The translations under genes were made by a program, and so were the position numbers. A stretch of 64,000 nucleotides of DNA from Ryuthela nishihirai (Eukaryota > Arthropoda > Arachnida > Araneae > Heptathelidae): the NCBI GenBank assembly GCA_038380435.1, contig JAWZYU010000010.1, positions 44,550,135 to 44,614,134 of the forward strand, given 5' to 3'. The stretch's first letter is position 1; every line of letters starts with the position of its first letter. Positions 43,505 to 54,764 of this stretch are shown here, piece after piece. A model generated the notes under the pieces. That model had not been told where the DNA came from and searched no databases. It saw only the letters and a list, made by a program, of their open reading frames with translations.

Positions 43505-44596
43505 CTAAAAGAGTACTTTAGTGTCCAAAAAAGCCAGTTTAAAATGATCCCATTCTTCCTCAACTTCAGTAGTAAGCAAACCATGACTGTCATAATGACT
43601 AAGCAACCTATCATGGTAAGCTTTGGCTATAACTGGGTCTTTCAGAGCTTCAGTATTAAAAGCAAATTTTTTAACTCTAGCACAACACTTTTTAAGTTTA
43701 AGTTGCAAGACACTTTTAACAATGTAATGGTCAGATCCAATTTCACCTCCCCTATATGTCCTGGTATTTCTAACAGAACTAGCCCATTTGCTGTTAATTA
43801 ATATATAATCAGTCATATTCCTATGCAACCCATCAGGTGAAACCCATGTGTACTTATGTATGTCGCGGTGTTTGTAATATGTGTTAGTTATTCTGAAACC
43901 ATTGAGTTTACTTACTGTAGGAGACGTTGCCCATTGCCATTGCAGCTACCAATACCAAAGGTAACCTATTACTCCTCCCCAAAGGTCAGAGTCAGTACCA
44001 ACTTTGGCATTGAAGTCACCAAGAACGAGGGTAATATCTCCTTTCTTGACAGAATTCAAAATATCCTGAAGTTGTTCATAAAACCTATTCTTCTCATCCT
44101 CATCGGCATCCTCAGTGGGGGGGGGGGGGGGGCATAACAGCAGACAACATTCAGGTCTTTAACGCTTGTCTGAAAGTTTGCTGTAAGAAACCTTTCATTA
44201 ATGCACTCATATCCTAGAAGAGTATATCTGATATATATCTGAGAAGCAGACCCACGCCTTGGTGATGATTATTGTCGTCCCTCCCTGAAAAGAGAAATCT
44301 AAGATTGTTTTTAAGAATCTGACCTTTATCAGTCCATCTGGTCTCTTGCAAGCCGAGAATATCTAAATTGTAATGGTGGAATTCTTGTGTGAGGACATCA
44401 AGAGAAAAAGCTCTGTGCAGAAGAAAAAGCTCTGTGCTGTCCTCACATTCCAAGTACCTATGGAGAGAAAATGGTTAGTGGGATGTTTAAAGAAACTATG
44501 TTTATTGAGAGAGGGAATGCCGACAATATGAAACAGCCCCCTAATCGCAGACATGGGGTAAAGACCCGTTCCCCCACCACTAAAGGCTGAAGCCAT
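43505..44596 (-). pseudogene. LINE apurinic-like endonuclease domain, frameshifted
   Basis: Motifs of the EEP (AP-endonuclease) fold appear in order on the minus strand: TWNVRT (about 44450), LGLQETRW (about 44345), GDFNAKVG (about 44020), and GSDHYIV (about 43745) with the catalytic His. The frame is broken between them, including near a G17 tract (44117-44133) that looks like slippage. In life this domain would nick target DNA. Confidence 0.88.
44117..44133. repeat. Poly-G run within the LINE
   Basis: About 17 consecutive G on the plus strand (poly-C in the LINE sense strand) interrupting the endonuclease frame. Confidence 0.85.
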
Positions 44597-45156
44597 CTAC
44601 ACTGGAAGACTTCCTCCAATGTAGAATTTAACGATGCCAATAGAAGCAAAGAGTTCAGGTGCCTGCGATGACCTCTGCTCAGGATTATCCACCAGCTGAT
44701 AAACATATCCTGTGAATCTATTCACTTGGGGCTGTCAACCCACAAACAAACAGAAAACACAGCAGAAGATTTTCCCTCCACAGAAGCCCACCAGTGCAGC
44801 AAAATCAGGATCCATAATCAAGCTCATAGCCATATATCTGTCCAGTCCAGTGGGTTTATATGGTCAGCACCAGGACACTGTGTGGTTGACTACTCCTCAG
44901 CAGGGTAGAAAAAAAAAAGAAAAGTAGCCATAGTTGTCCAGATCAGTAGGCCACACTAATCTGGCAGCTCTCCCCTTCCGTTCACTTATACAACAGAGTA
45001 TCTCTTTTGAAAGGTACTAACGGTCTGCACCACGAGAAGGCGGGGTCGGACATTAGGTGCTAGGCCTGGCCGGTTCTATTCATCATCACAGGGAATTGGT
45101 GCATAGCTCTCCTTCCAGTGACTACCTAGCTACCATTTACAGACCATAATGTACTT

Positions 45157-46002
45157 AAATGCGTTTAAAACAAAAAGAAAAACAAATCATAGCATTTATA
45201 TTCGTGGAAATGAAATTATAAAATGTACAGAGATGGGGAACTTTAAGTTGGTTCACGATATGGAAATTCGTAATTGATACTATAAGACAAGTAAATATTT
45301 TGAATTTGCAACTTTAAAGAAAAATTTAATTACATCTGTATACTATAACATAAAAAAGCCTTCCAAGCAAAACTTCGGCTCTGGCAAATAAAATTAGGGA
45401 ATGGTTTTTTGTCACATTTTGGAACTTAGAAAGACAAACTACAGTGACTAAACACAAAATATTGGATTGCTAAGAAAAGAATTTGAAGTTATATTTTGAG
45501 TCTTTTACACTTCAAGAGGAAATATTTGTCATGTTCCCTACGGCTTCCAAACGTGGGAAAAGCAATTCAATTAATACAAATGGATCTTATTAAAATGCAT
45601 TGTGATTCGAAACGTTAAACATAATTAAAAAATAAGAGAGTTTGTTGTGCCAAATATCAGTTCTTATTGATCTGCATCTTCAGTTGTTTTAGATCTGAGT
45701 TGCACTTTTGTGCACAGTTTAATCCTTTAAAATGTACCGTAGGTGACAAACACATACAAGTTTATCTATAGCAAGTAATGTCGAAAAGATTCACTGGATA
45801 TGATTATTTCTGGTGTTCACTCTTCTCCAAATACCCTCTTGGGGTCAGAGTTCATTCACGTTTAATATTCATCATTAATAACATCTCTGTCTATTGAAAA
45901 CATAATATCTCAGATACACTTTTGTTATTAAAATATAATGAAATAATATATGTCTTTTATACACTGTACAAATTGAGAGAATAATAAATCTATCTATCTA
46001 TC
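45157..46002. other. AT-rich stretch with repeat U2 copy
   Basis: 45675-45716 is a short SINE A tail scrap ('agttgttttagatctgagttgcac'), followed directly by U2. A (CTAT)n microsatellite lies at 45988-46003. Confidence 0.55.
45718..45915. repeat. Unclassified dispersed repeat U2, copy 2
   Basis: Second copy of 39778-39985 in the same orientation. It starts exactly at the break of a SINE A tail scrap. Confidence 0.75.
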
Positions 46003-46160
46003 TGTTTTACATCTGAGCTGCCCTTTTATACACACAATGTGCAAAATGGACAGGTTACAAGGACATCTATGCTCAGAGCAGATTAAGGAATCGGGATCCA
46101 TGGACAGCTTTTAGGAAACAAGTGGTAGCCTTCCGTCAAAGGCCATCTAATGTGTTCTTT
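46003..46160 (-). mobile_element. SINE A 3' portion with snapback duplication
   Basis: Reverse SINE A tail and body from 'gttttacatctgagctgcc' to 'catctaatgtgttctttaacg', where the sequence turns back on itself (see the inverted repeat entry). Confidence 0.8.
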
Positions 46161-46223
46161 AACGCATTAGATGGCCTTTGACGGAAGGCTACCACTTGTT
46201 TCCTAAAAGCTGTCCATGGATCC
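46094..46223. repeat. Perfect 59-bp inverted repeat with 12-nt loop
   Basis: 46094-46152 and 46165-46223 are exact reverse complements made of SINE A body sequence; the loop is tgttctttaacg. A smaller echo ('tcctaaaagctgtccatgg' again at 46231) follows, as if the polymerase switched templates more than once. Confidence 0.95.
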
Positions 46224-46280
46224 GTTATGTCCTAAAAGCTGTCCATGGTGCGTGTTCTTTAACGCGCACAGGGCTTCACA

Positions 46281-47807
46281 ACAGTTTCCTTTAACCCATT
46301 ATTTTACCTACTATTAAACCGGCTACTGGTGCATCATGCGAGATTCAAGTCTTGTTAACTTAATCAATATTGAATAACAAATGAATAGATGTTGCTTATT
46401 TTATGTCATTGCCCTCTAAAGAGTAATCACGGCTGTTTACAACACCAGCTATTTACCGTTATCTATTTACGTTTCGTCTGTAATGCCCAAGAGCAAAACT
46501 CCAAAGTATCATGAATTGAATAGTGTTACGAATTCCCACTGGACTAAGAGCCAAGGGCAAAGTGCCAACTTTTTCAATCTACGTTACATTTATCAATGAA
46601 CCTCCTTTTATTCATCAGGATTTGTTTCCTTCGCAATATCCTTGTTTTAATACCATTTGATTGTGTGAGTCGTTATTTGAAATAGTAGCTTAATTTTTTT
46701 CTACTTGCGAACAATAAAAAAATATTTTTTTTTTGTTACGCTTAATTCCACGATTGAAACTTTAATATCTTGGTTAATTCGGATAAAAAATGTGAATATA
46801 ACCATCTCTTTGAAAATGCTAGTAAGGGTAATGGAGAGCCAAAAATGTTAAACTTGTGCATATTTCATGCATTTTGAATGAAAATGTTTTAAAAATATTC
46901 TAAAATGAAGGTGAAAATGTTTTTTCCGACTCGACTGCGTCGCTTGGCCCCACCCTTTATTGTTTCTAAATCCGGGCCTGAACACTGTTGGATTATTACA
47001 CTTCTCCATGAGTTACTATAATTTTAGAAAGGATTGTCGTCTAAAGCTTAATTACGATTCCTTGTTTTGCATTCATTTATTTCGAATGAATCATTATTTA
47101 AACTAGATTAAAATGAAAATATTTCTCCCCCTAAAGCAATTTAATCTCAAAGGTGAAATATTACGTTTGTAAATAAATATCTGATAATAACACTTGCAAA
47201 ATATAAGAGTCATTCAAATGAAAAGTGGACAACCCTTATATCTTGGTAAAAGACTGAGTGATCTTCGTGTCATTAGACAAGAAATCTTGTGTACAAAAAG
47301 GGAATTGATCATCACGAGACTTAATAGCAAGTGTTGGGTGTTGGTTTCAAGGTGATAGAGTTTTGTGAATTCCAGACAAACCAACACGGAAGCATTCAAA
47401 TCTGAGCAATGTGCGGTATGCTGACGTTTTAATTTCACCTCAAGATCTGCTGCTGTTCTGGTTATGAACCCTGGTTAGACCGTCAACTCGCATATTTTTT
47501 CCCGGTTTGTTCGAGAGAAGAATTTAGGGATTTTCTGCTCCGTTTCAATTTTTCTCTCAGTCCCACTCTTGATTTTCTCTTACGATCTTTCAAGTTCCTT
47601 TTCTGCTGTCAGATGGAGAAATGCCCGAGCCTAACAAATTCTTCTTCTTCAATAAAATGACACGATACTTGCAAGAATTAAAATATACCTACTGTCAAAA
47701 ATGAAACACAAAAATTCATATTTAAAAATGTGATAAAAAGGATAATTTAATTTATCTCACATTATATAAAAACCCTTTTTTTTACACTTTCTGCATCAAC
47801 TCCAGTT
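46281..47807. other. AT-rich noncoding stretch
   Basis: No gene. About 46925-46985 ('gactcgactgcgtcgcttggcccc...aaatccgggcctg') looks like the right end of a DNA transposon whose left end I could not find. Confidence 0.35.
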
Positions 47808-48197
47808 GGGTTAAATTATTTTACATCTGAGCGGCACTTTTTTGCACAGAATGAAGTAAATAGCCACATCATAAGAACCCCAATAACTCAGAGAAGGTTG
47901 GAAGAGCAAATGAAAGACATAGAATAATATTCCATTAACTGAGGATCTGGATCCACTAGACAGCTGTCAGGAGACTGAAGTCAAGGCCATCAGGCTTGTT
48001 CTTTAATCTGCACATCGTGTGGCTTAACACCCAATCCGACGCCCAGCGGTCTTTATCAGCTCATCTGTGTACCTTTTCTCAACGATAGCAATGTGGGGAT
48101 TTGGAAAAAAATTTAAATGCAAGCTAGTAGGGACTAGAACCTGGTAACTGCAGATTACGAGCTTGGCGCGCTATTGACTGAGTCAACACCCACCCCT
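47808..48197 (-). mobile_element. SINE A copy with small internal insertion
   Basis: Reverse copy: tail 'gttgggttaaattattttacatctgagcggc', head complement 'gagcttggcgcgctattgactgagtcaacaccc'. About 50 bp of foreign DNA ('caaatgaaagacatagaataatattcc') interrupts the body near 47910-47950. Confidence 0.87.
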
Positions 48198-48296
48198 AAG
48201 ATATGAAAATTAGGGTTCTATTTTAAATCCAGATTTTCCATTTAATTCATTTGAACTAAGTTACAATAATCATGCAGCGGCTTTCTATAAATGTAT

Positions 48297-48412
48297 GACA
48301 AGAGTCTGTCTGATTTCTGTGGAAACACACCATAAAAAATCTAAGAGAGCTTAAATCCAGGTCCCTTTGGTCCTTAGACAAGAACGTTAATCAACCGGAT
48401 CATGACTCTGAT
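48297..48412 (-). mobile_element. SINE B copy, very degraded
   Basis: Weak match: 'gagtctgtctgatttctgtgg' and 'gagcttaaatccaggtccctttggtccttagacaagaacg' follow the SINE B body and head complement in order. Confidence 0.45.
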
Positions 48413-49423
48413 CTAAAATCTGGATAATCTAGTTTTAATCTTCGTACTCTAAACGATATTTTGTTAAAATTCCGATAATTGAAGTTCTACTGCATATTGC
48501 CTTCTCTATATGATAGAGATTTAGAAAGTAATTTTTCCAGTTTGCTATTTCATGAGTCCCATGTCTACAGGACATCTCCTGTGATACTTTATTACCGAAC
48601 AACAGAAACTTTCAGATATCAACATGCAAGAAACAATTTTGTTTGTGCAAGACTGTCCCCGTATTCATTTGTGTTTGAGTATGTACAATAAAATGAGGAA
48701 CTACATAAAAACAATAATCTCTGGCTTTAGAAAAATCTCTGGACATGTTAAAAGAAAGCCGTGAAGAAATAAAGAAAAAACACTCATGAAAAAATCTAGC
48801 CCAAGGAAACAAACGAGTTACAATAAATAATTTTTTCTTTATTCAAAGAGATGTTTATTTGACAGAAACAGTTTTTTATCTAGATGACTTTTCAGCTGGT
48901 TAAATATTTGCGCTTCTGATATTAAGATTGTTAGATAAGTCCCATTTGTTTACAAAAGACATTTAGCATTGCAAACTAAGAAGAATATTTGTTGTAACGA
49001 AGGAAAAACATTCTTCTTTATCAGAAAAATGTCTTCATACAAGACTTCTGGACATTTTTGTCTTATTACAGAAGAGGCAAACATTTCAATTCTTGTTAAG
49101 GAGCCTTTCAAGAAAGGTCTTATAGATATGCAAATTTTTGTACTGTTTGTTCACAGCATTTGTGAATCAGAATTCCAGCGTTATTATGGTTTGTATTTCA
49201 ACATTGTTGATGTCAGACAACATTGATGTCTGAGAGTAATTTTCAGTTATTCAACGTTGGAAGGTTTGCACAAAATATTTGTGCTCTATCAGTGTGTGAT
49301 TCCAGACTAAAAGAGTTGGAAAGAGAAAATTGAAAGCAAAGACAAACGTGAAATTTTTGTAATTAAAAAAGAGATCATTTGCGTACTTCGGTGCGGTTGT
49401 AACTCCCAGTTGAGGGACTTTAA
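48413..49423. other. AT-rich noncoding stretch
   Basis: Nothing recognised. Confidence 0.4.
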
Positions 49424-49432
49424 TATTATAAA

Positions 49433-49611
49433 TAGCGCGCTTGGCTACTAACTTAAGGGACCTGGGTTCGAACCCCGGGTAAGGCATGGATGTATGTGTC
49501 GTTTTTCTGCTGAGGTCCTGCCATCCTCTCAGACCTTCTACTGTGGCATATAAACTGACAGGCTCCTGTCAGACCTCTGTGGCAAGCAGCTGCTTGAGGG
49601 GGTATATTATT
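49433..49611 (+). mobile_element. SINE B copy, 5'-truncated in the head
   Basis: Begins within the tRNA-like head ('agcgcgcttggctact'), retaining the B box (GGTTCGAACCCC), linker, body and complete tail hairpins. Flanked by tattataaa (49424-49432 and 49612-49620). Confidence 0.92.
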
Positions 49612-51304
49612 TATTATAAACAGTCAAAACCCTATCCCACCCCCATCACCTTAATTGGATGTTTCTGGGTAAGACACTAAATCAGACATTTGTCGATTAT
49701 TGATAAATGCAAAACGATTCCGGAAAAGTTACAATAATAATTCCGGAAAAAGTTGCTTTGTCTTCAATGCAACGATTCCGGAAAAGTTGCTTTGTCTTCA
49801 ATGTTTTGAATTCACAGTTCCTGATTTTTATTGATGTATATTAATATTCAACATGTATTGGGGCACTTCTATGTTGTGGAAATGGAAAGCTACAGTTAAA
49901 GCTCCCTAAATTTGGAATAAGTTTTTCACGGGAAAATATCACTGCAGTGGATTTGAAACTGTTCTTAAAAATTATTCTTAATTTTTCAACAATATTCGTT
50001 TATTATTTAATTCGTAATAAATGATATATTAACGAATCGCCTTTTGATTTAGCGTTTAGTAATTAAATTTATAAGCACTAGGGGTATTAATTTCGATTAT
50101 TTTTTTCAAAGATTCTCTCTCATTGATGAAACGTCTTTGCGTATTTAATGTAGTAGTGAATTTTCAATTTCTATGAATAACATAGTATTTTTATGACCAA
50201 ATACCATTGAGAATTTAATTTATTTTCAAATGATTCTATTACTCGGTCAAAATTTAATGCGTTTCAGAGATGGAACATTTAACAGTAGATTTCGTTATGG
50301 TACTCCTTCTAATGGGAGTATTTAACAGCAGACACTACTTATGAAACTGCTTTTATGGAACATTTAACAGCAGACGCTGTCGTGCCATTCCTTTCTATGG
50401 AACATTTAACAGCAGACGCTGTCGTGCCATTCCTTTCTATGGAACATCGTATAAACTGAGAATTTCGACCTTCACATAATTGTATAAAATAAAATGCTAC
50501 CAGTCATATCCTGAGAAGTGATTAATTTGGTGCCTAAGACCCGGACTTAAAAATTTATTCTGTTTAGTCCAAATGCTGTCTTGCAATGAAAAGTAAAGCT
50601 AGGAATATATCGTCTAAAATGTTCGGTTAATGGTTTCTGTTTCCTGATAACCGGCTATGATGCTAATACTAAAGCACAAGTAGAATTCTCCACAGGATTC
50701 ATTTACTCTATTGCTAACGAGCTCAAATGTTTACTGCATTTACTAGAGATGAGTTCTCTAGTAATGAAGGCTCGAGCTTATTTAAATTTTCAATTTTGCT
50801 TCTCAATTTTGAAGAGAAGCGAAAATAAAATATCATAAATAATTTATTATGATTTCAACTTATTAACCACTGTCTGGTAAATAAAAAAACTCTGTTAAAT
50901 TTTTGATTTTTTTTCAGCTGTTCTTTTTGTTTGGTTAATCGCCCTTAGTGTTTGCAATTATGCTAGTCATAAATTTTAATTTTATGCGACTTATTTGTAG
51001 TACTTTCAGATCCAAATATTATTGAGATTTTAATAATGTCCTCGAATAATTATAATTATTTAAGAGTACGTTAAAGACTAGAGCATAAATAATTAAATAA
51101 AGGGTTCAGCGGCATGCATTTCGGTTTAAACGTTTTAGAAAGTGACAGAAAAAAAATTTCTTTAATCGGCATCGGCAAACTCGGAATCGAAAATTTTATT
51201 CTAATTTCGTCATTAGTGTGATAACTGCAAAGCTTGTTATGTGGATATCAGTAGTATTTTTGTAACAGATTTAGGAAACTATATAACTGTAAGCTGTTAC
51301 TGAA
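49612..51304. other. AT-rich noncoding stretch with tandem repeats
   Basis: No gene. 49706-49802 repeats 'gattccggaaaagttgctttgtcttcaatg' in two or three partial units. A 42-bp tandem repeat is listed separately. Confidence 0.45.
50357..50447. repeat. 42-bp tandem repeat (2 perfect units plus degenerate ones)
   Basis: Units starting ggaacatttaacagcagacg at 50357 and 50399 are identical. Older, diverged units precede at about 50272 and 50322. Confidence 0.9.
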
Positions 51305-51594
51305 ACTGTGCAGAAGGGGTTGGCTCAGTCGTAGTATGCCAAGCTTGTATTCTGCAGTTCCCAGGCTCGAGTCCCAACTTGTGCTTCTGTGAGAAAGGGG
51401 AGAGTGATGGTCTTGGAAAGATTGCCATCCGTCGGATAGGACGTAAACCCGAACGCCGTGCGCAGGAGAGCCATAACTTCTGCCCGTTGAAGAACACGTT
51501 GGATGGCTTTGACAAGAGTCCCCCATCTGTTTCCTAATAGCTGTCAATTGGATTATCTACCCCAATCTTCTACTGAGCTCTTGGGACCATTGCC
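51305..51594 (+). mobile_element. SINE A copy, internally deleted
   Basis: Plus copy with head ('ggggttggctcagtcgtagtatgccaagcttg'). The 'gagatttatctccgc' block is deleted, and the tail stops near 'gctcttgggaccattgcc'. Confidence 0.85.
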
Positions 51595-51598
51595 TTTA

Positions 51599-51970
51599 AG
51601 GGGCGGGAGTGGTTCAGTCGGTAGCATGCTATGTTCATAATCTGCAGTTCCCAGGTTCGAGTTCTACCTGGGCCAGAATTGAGATTTATCTCCGCAAAAC
51701 TCCCTGCTCTCAGTCAGTAGGGAACACCGATGGACTTAAAAATGTCGCCGTCCTCGGATGAGACGTTAAGACGTGGCCCCATGTGCGAGAGAGCCATACC
51801 TTGGAAACGTTAAAGAACACGCTGTATAGCCTTGATGGTAGGCTCATCTGGGTCCTAATAGATGACCAGTGGGTCCCCTTCCCCCAACCTTTTCTGAGCC
51901 CCTGTGACCTGGACATTAAGCCCATTGTGTGCAAAATAGTGCAGATCAGAGGTAAAAACAACCCAACACA
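51599..51970 (+). mobile_element. SINE A copy, directly following another
   Basis: Plus copy with full head ('ggggcgggagtggttcagtcggtagcatgc'), body and tail ('gcagatcagaggtaaaaacaacccaac'). It starts right after the truncated 3' end of the previous copy, so it probably inserted into that copy's tail. Confidence 0.9.
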
Positions 51971-52659
51971 AAGAGAGAAACAAATAAGTTCACCAATCTT
52001 TTGAATGGTCATTTTACCATTTTTAAATTTTTTGTGTCATGCTTTTGACATACATTTTAATATGTACTCTGGTAAATTAAAATTATACTTTCTAAATTGA
52101 AATTTCTGAAATCAATGCAACTTAATAACACAAGCTCATTATGGTCTCTTTAGTGTCTGATAATGCATTCAGGGAAACGACATGAAATTAGCATTATATA
52201 AAGGGTGCGATTTGCGTTTCAAGCAACAATATGCATATGCAACAGCAGCGCCTCTACACGTGCTTTCATTCTTTTACATAATTTTCTATAAATACATATA
52301 GATTTGTTATATTTATTTGCGAAGAAAAAAAATCATAAGCCATATGAATATGTGATTTTAGCGAAAATAACACAATTTCGCAACTCAATTCCATAAGAAT
52401 CAATGTAATATGAAAGATAATTTAAAACACTCAATACAGAGTAAAATATGTAAATAAGAGCGTTCATTTTTTAATATTTTTCTACCCCTTTTGTTAGCTC
52501 TATGAATGGACAACTTATTGGTATATTTTGAAAATCCATACTATCCATTAAAGGTTCACTTTCCATTGTCAACCGAGAGAGATCATTTAATCGCTTTTGA
52601 TTCATCGTTTCTTTAAGTAATTTTCTTACTTTTCTGAAAGTCGAAAAGAATGAACACAT
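51971..52659. other. AT-rich noncoding stretch
   Basis: Nothing recognised. Confidence 0.4.
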
Positions 52660-53113
52660 GGTTTTCATAAATTAAGGAAAATTCCTATGTTAAGCCAAGG
52701 GGAAGGTAACGTCAAAGCTCTATAACTTCTAAAATAAGTTTTTTTGTTTTGAAAAATGTGATTGCAGATAAGATCTCAATCAAAATAAATCGATATCTCG
52801 ATTTTCAACAATATTCGTTCAGTATTTATTGAGTTATGGAAGTTTGAATAATTAACAACAGCAATGCTAGTGTTAAAAAACTTATACAAAACTGAAGAAT
52901 AGTGAAATAATTCTTTATTGCTAAATATTCAAACTTCCATAACTCATTAAATACTGAACGAATATTGTTGAAAATCGAGACATTGATTTATTTTACTGAG
53001 ATCTTATCTCAATCACATTTTTCTAAACGAAAAACTTATTTCAGAAGCTATAGAGCTTTGACGTTAGCTTCCCATTGACATAACATAGGGATTTTTCTTA
53101 ATTTATGGAAACC
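52660..53113. mobile_element. Inverted-repeat element with about 190-bp arms (unclassified)
   Basis: The left arm (from ggttttcataaatta, including 'aacgtcaaagctctata', 'gattttcaacaatattcgttcagtattta', 'gagttatggaagtttgaat') is complementary to the right arm ending 'taatttatggaaacc'. The unique centre is about 70 bp. Related single arms lie near 26870, 27760 and 58290. No transposase and no certain TSD. Confidence 0.82.
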
Positions 53114-53929
53114 AATGTATTTATAGAACTTTGAATGGTCGTTAAAATATCTGTAAAAAATTCTATTGATCGAAATTTTTATCATTGTTTGATATTAATA
53201 TTTATAATATTATATTGGGCTCATGATAATGGATTTAGTCAATAATTTGTTTCATTTCTTAAATCATGAAAATTATGATGAGTAAGCCAATAAAATATAT
53301 GTACATAAAATGTCCTTTTTCAATGAACAATTAAATCGACGCTTTTAATCGTCCTAAAGTCAAGGAATTTAGGAAGTTGTAAATTTTGATAATATTTTTG
53401 TTAAGGCAATTTTTGAATTAATAATCTTCATAAAAATAAAATTTCAATGAGCAGAGTAGGTAAGTGAGGAAAAAGGGTTAAACATACTCCCCTTGACTAT
53501 ACTAATACTCTTCTCAGTTTATAGAAAAAAAGTCACCTATTCAAAGCAAATTTGTGAGTGAGTATTGCACAGTAATTCCTGAACTGAATACAGACACGTC
53601 GGGAGTCAAATGGTCGTATTATATTTCAGTTTATCACACTGAATGCACACACAGTAGGGTAAATTATATTTTTGTTTCATTTGTGTTTTCATTCTATATT
53701 TGGAATTTTTTTTAATTCATTGTATCTTTTACGAAAAGCAATTTAATACTTGGAAATTATATTTACGTAATATTTTCCCTATGAGAGCGGTTTTTACTAT
53801 TATTTGTGACAGCGTTCAAAAATATGTTCTCTACATACTTTTTGTTGTCATTAAAATTACGAATGAAAAAATAAAAGCAGAAAACTTCAGGGAACAGTTA
53901 CCTTCTGTTTTGCTTTTCATTCCGAATCA
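53114..53929. other. AT-rich stretch; would be intron 1 of the candidate gene
   Basis: No gene features recognised. It lies downstream of the candidate splice donor at 53937 on the minus strand. Confidence 0.35.
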
Positions 53930-53937
53930 CCTCTTAC

Positions 53938-54113
53938 CTTTCTTCGGATTTGAATTTCCACCGGATGCTGCCAAGATCTGGAGTTAAGGTCCGTTCCAAT
54001 AGCATAAGGGATGATCGAGGGCTGGGTGGTTGTCTCCTTGGCGACCAGTTACCACTAGGACTGGGTGTTCTACATCCCGCCACTCCCACCACAGCAATGC
54101 CGCTCTCCATCAT
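53938..54113 (-). CDS. Candidate first coding exon of a host gene (partial, about 58 codons)
   Basis: On the minus strand an ATG-ATG pair (54113 and 54110; the second has A at -3 and G at +4) opens a frame of 58 codons plus 2 nt. It runs into a strong splice-donor consensus, AAAG|GTAAGAG, at 53938/53937. The predicted N-terminus is Ser/Pro/Arg-rich (SPSGNWSPRRQPPSPRSS) followed by LERTLTPDLGSIRWKFK. That looks like real low-complexity-plus-conserved protein, but I do not recognise the family. The segment is clearly more GC-rich than its surroundings and matches none of the window's repeats. Without the next exon this stays a candidate. Confidence 0.4.
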
Positions 54114-54520
54114 TTCCGCTGTTACACGCTCACTCCTAAACAACGCCGAGGTTAGGGTTAGCTCTTTGCACAGATGATAACTAGACAGACTCTCCTACAT
54201 AGTACACAAAGTTATACCCAAATACACTGCATCGAGCGATGCTTCATGAGCCCTAAAACATTACAAAAATGACCTGCAAAACGGAAATCTCTGCCCGAAT
54301 CGATTGTCGAACGAACCAACCGTGCCGAAGGAGTACTTGTAAGGGACCTTTCCACTGGCCTTCGTCGAGGGGAAACGGAGAAGTGAGTATCGCTATTCTC
54401 TGAGAGATGATGCGCGATGTTGTTTTCCACACACGTTGCTCCTAGCAGCAGAAAGGAAGACCAAGCTGACTGATACGCTCACTACACAGCATGCGCTGTC
54501 GACATACAGCTTCTTAATTA
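54114..54520 (-). promoter_or_regulatory. Possible 5'UTR/promoter region of the candidate gene
   Basis: Non-repeat, CpG-containing sequence upstream of the candidate exon, in contrast to the AT-rich flanks. I saw no clear TATA box or initiator, so the label rests on position and composition only. Confidence 0.25.
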
Positions 54521-54764
54521 GTACCGCGTGATAAATTACAGCTCATCATTTACTCTTGAGCAATAATACGAAATTACCAGCCTGTTTAAATGCAGATATT
54601 TTACTTTTTAATGTGAAACACTCGTATCATGAATTTATCATAAAGAGAGCAGTAGAGAAATGTTTTCTTTAAAACAAATATTAAGAATAATGATACATTA
54701 CACTCAGGGGCATAGCCATGGGGGATGGGGGATGGGGGAGGCCTCCCCCAAAGTAACTCGGAGT

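Larger units (their letters stand above)
41530..45144 (-). mobile_element. RTE-like LINE, full length, TSD-bounded, inactive
   Basis: A perfect 12-bp duplication cataatgtactt (41518-41529 and 45145-45156) bounds a 3615-bp minus-strand element. Its 3' end is a short (GATGAT)n tail, typical of RTE-clade LINEs with trimer-repeat tails. From 5' to 3': about 550 bp of leader, an endonuclease domain (44.6-43.5 kb), RT (43.2-42.1 kb) and a C-terminal domain ending at 41556. Frameshifts break the frame into several pieces. The endonuclease/RT pair resembles the RTE/BovB group that databases often label craniofacial development protein 2-like; clade assignment is moderate. Confidence 0.9.

Noticed and set aside
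43087..44137. Plus-strand frames across 43.1-44.1 kb
   Set aside because: They are antisense shadows of the minus-strand LINE.
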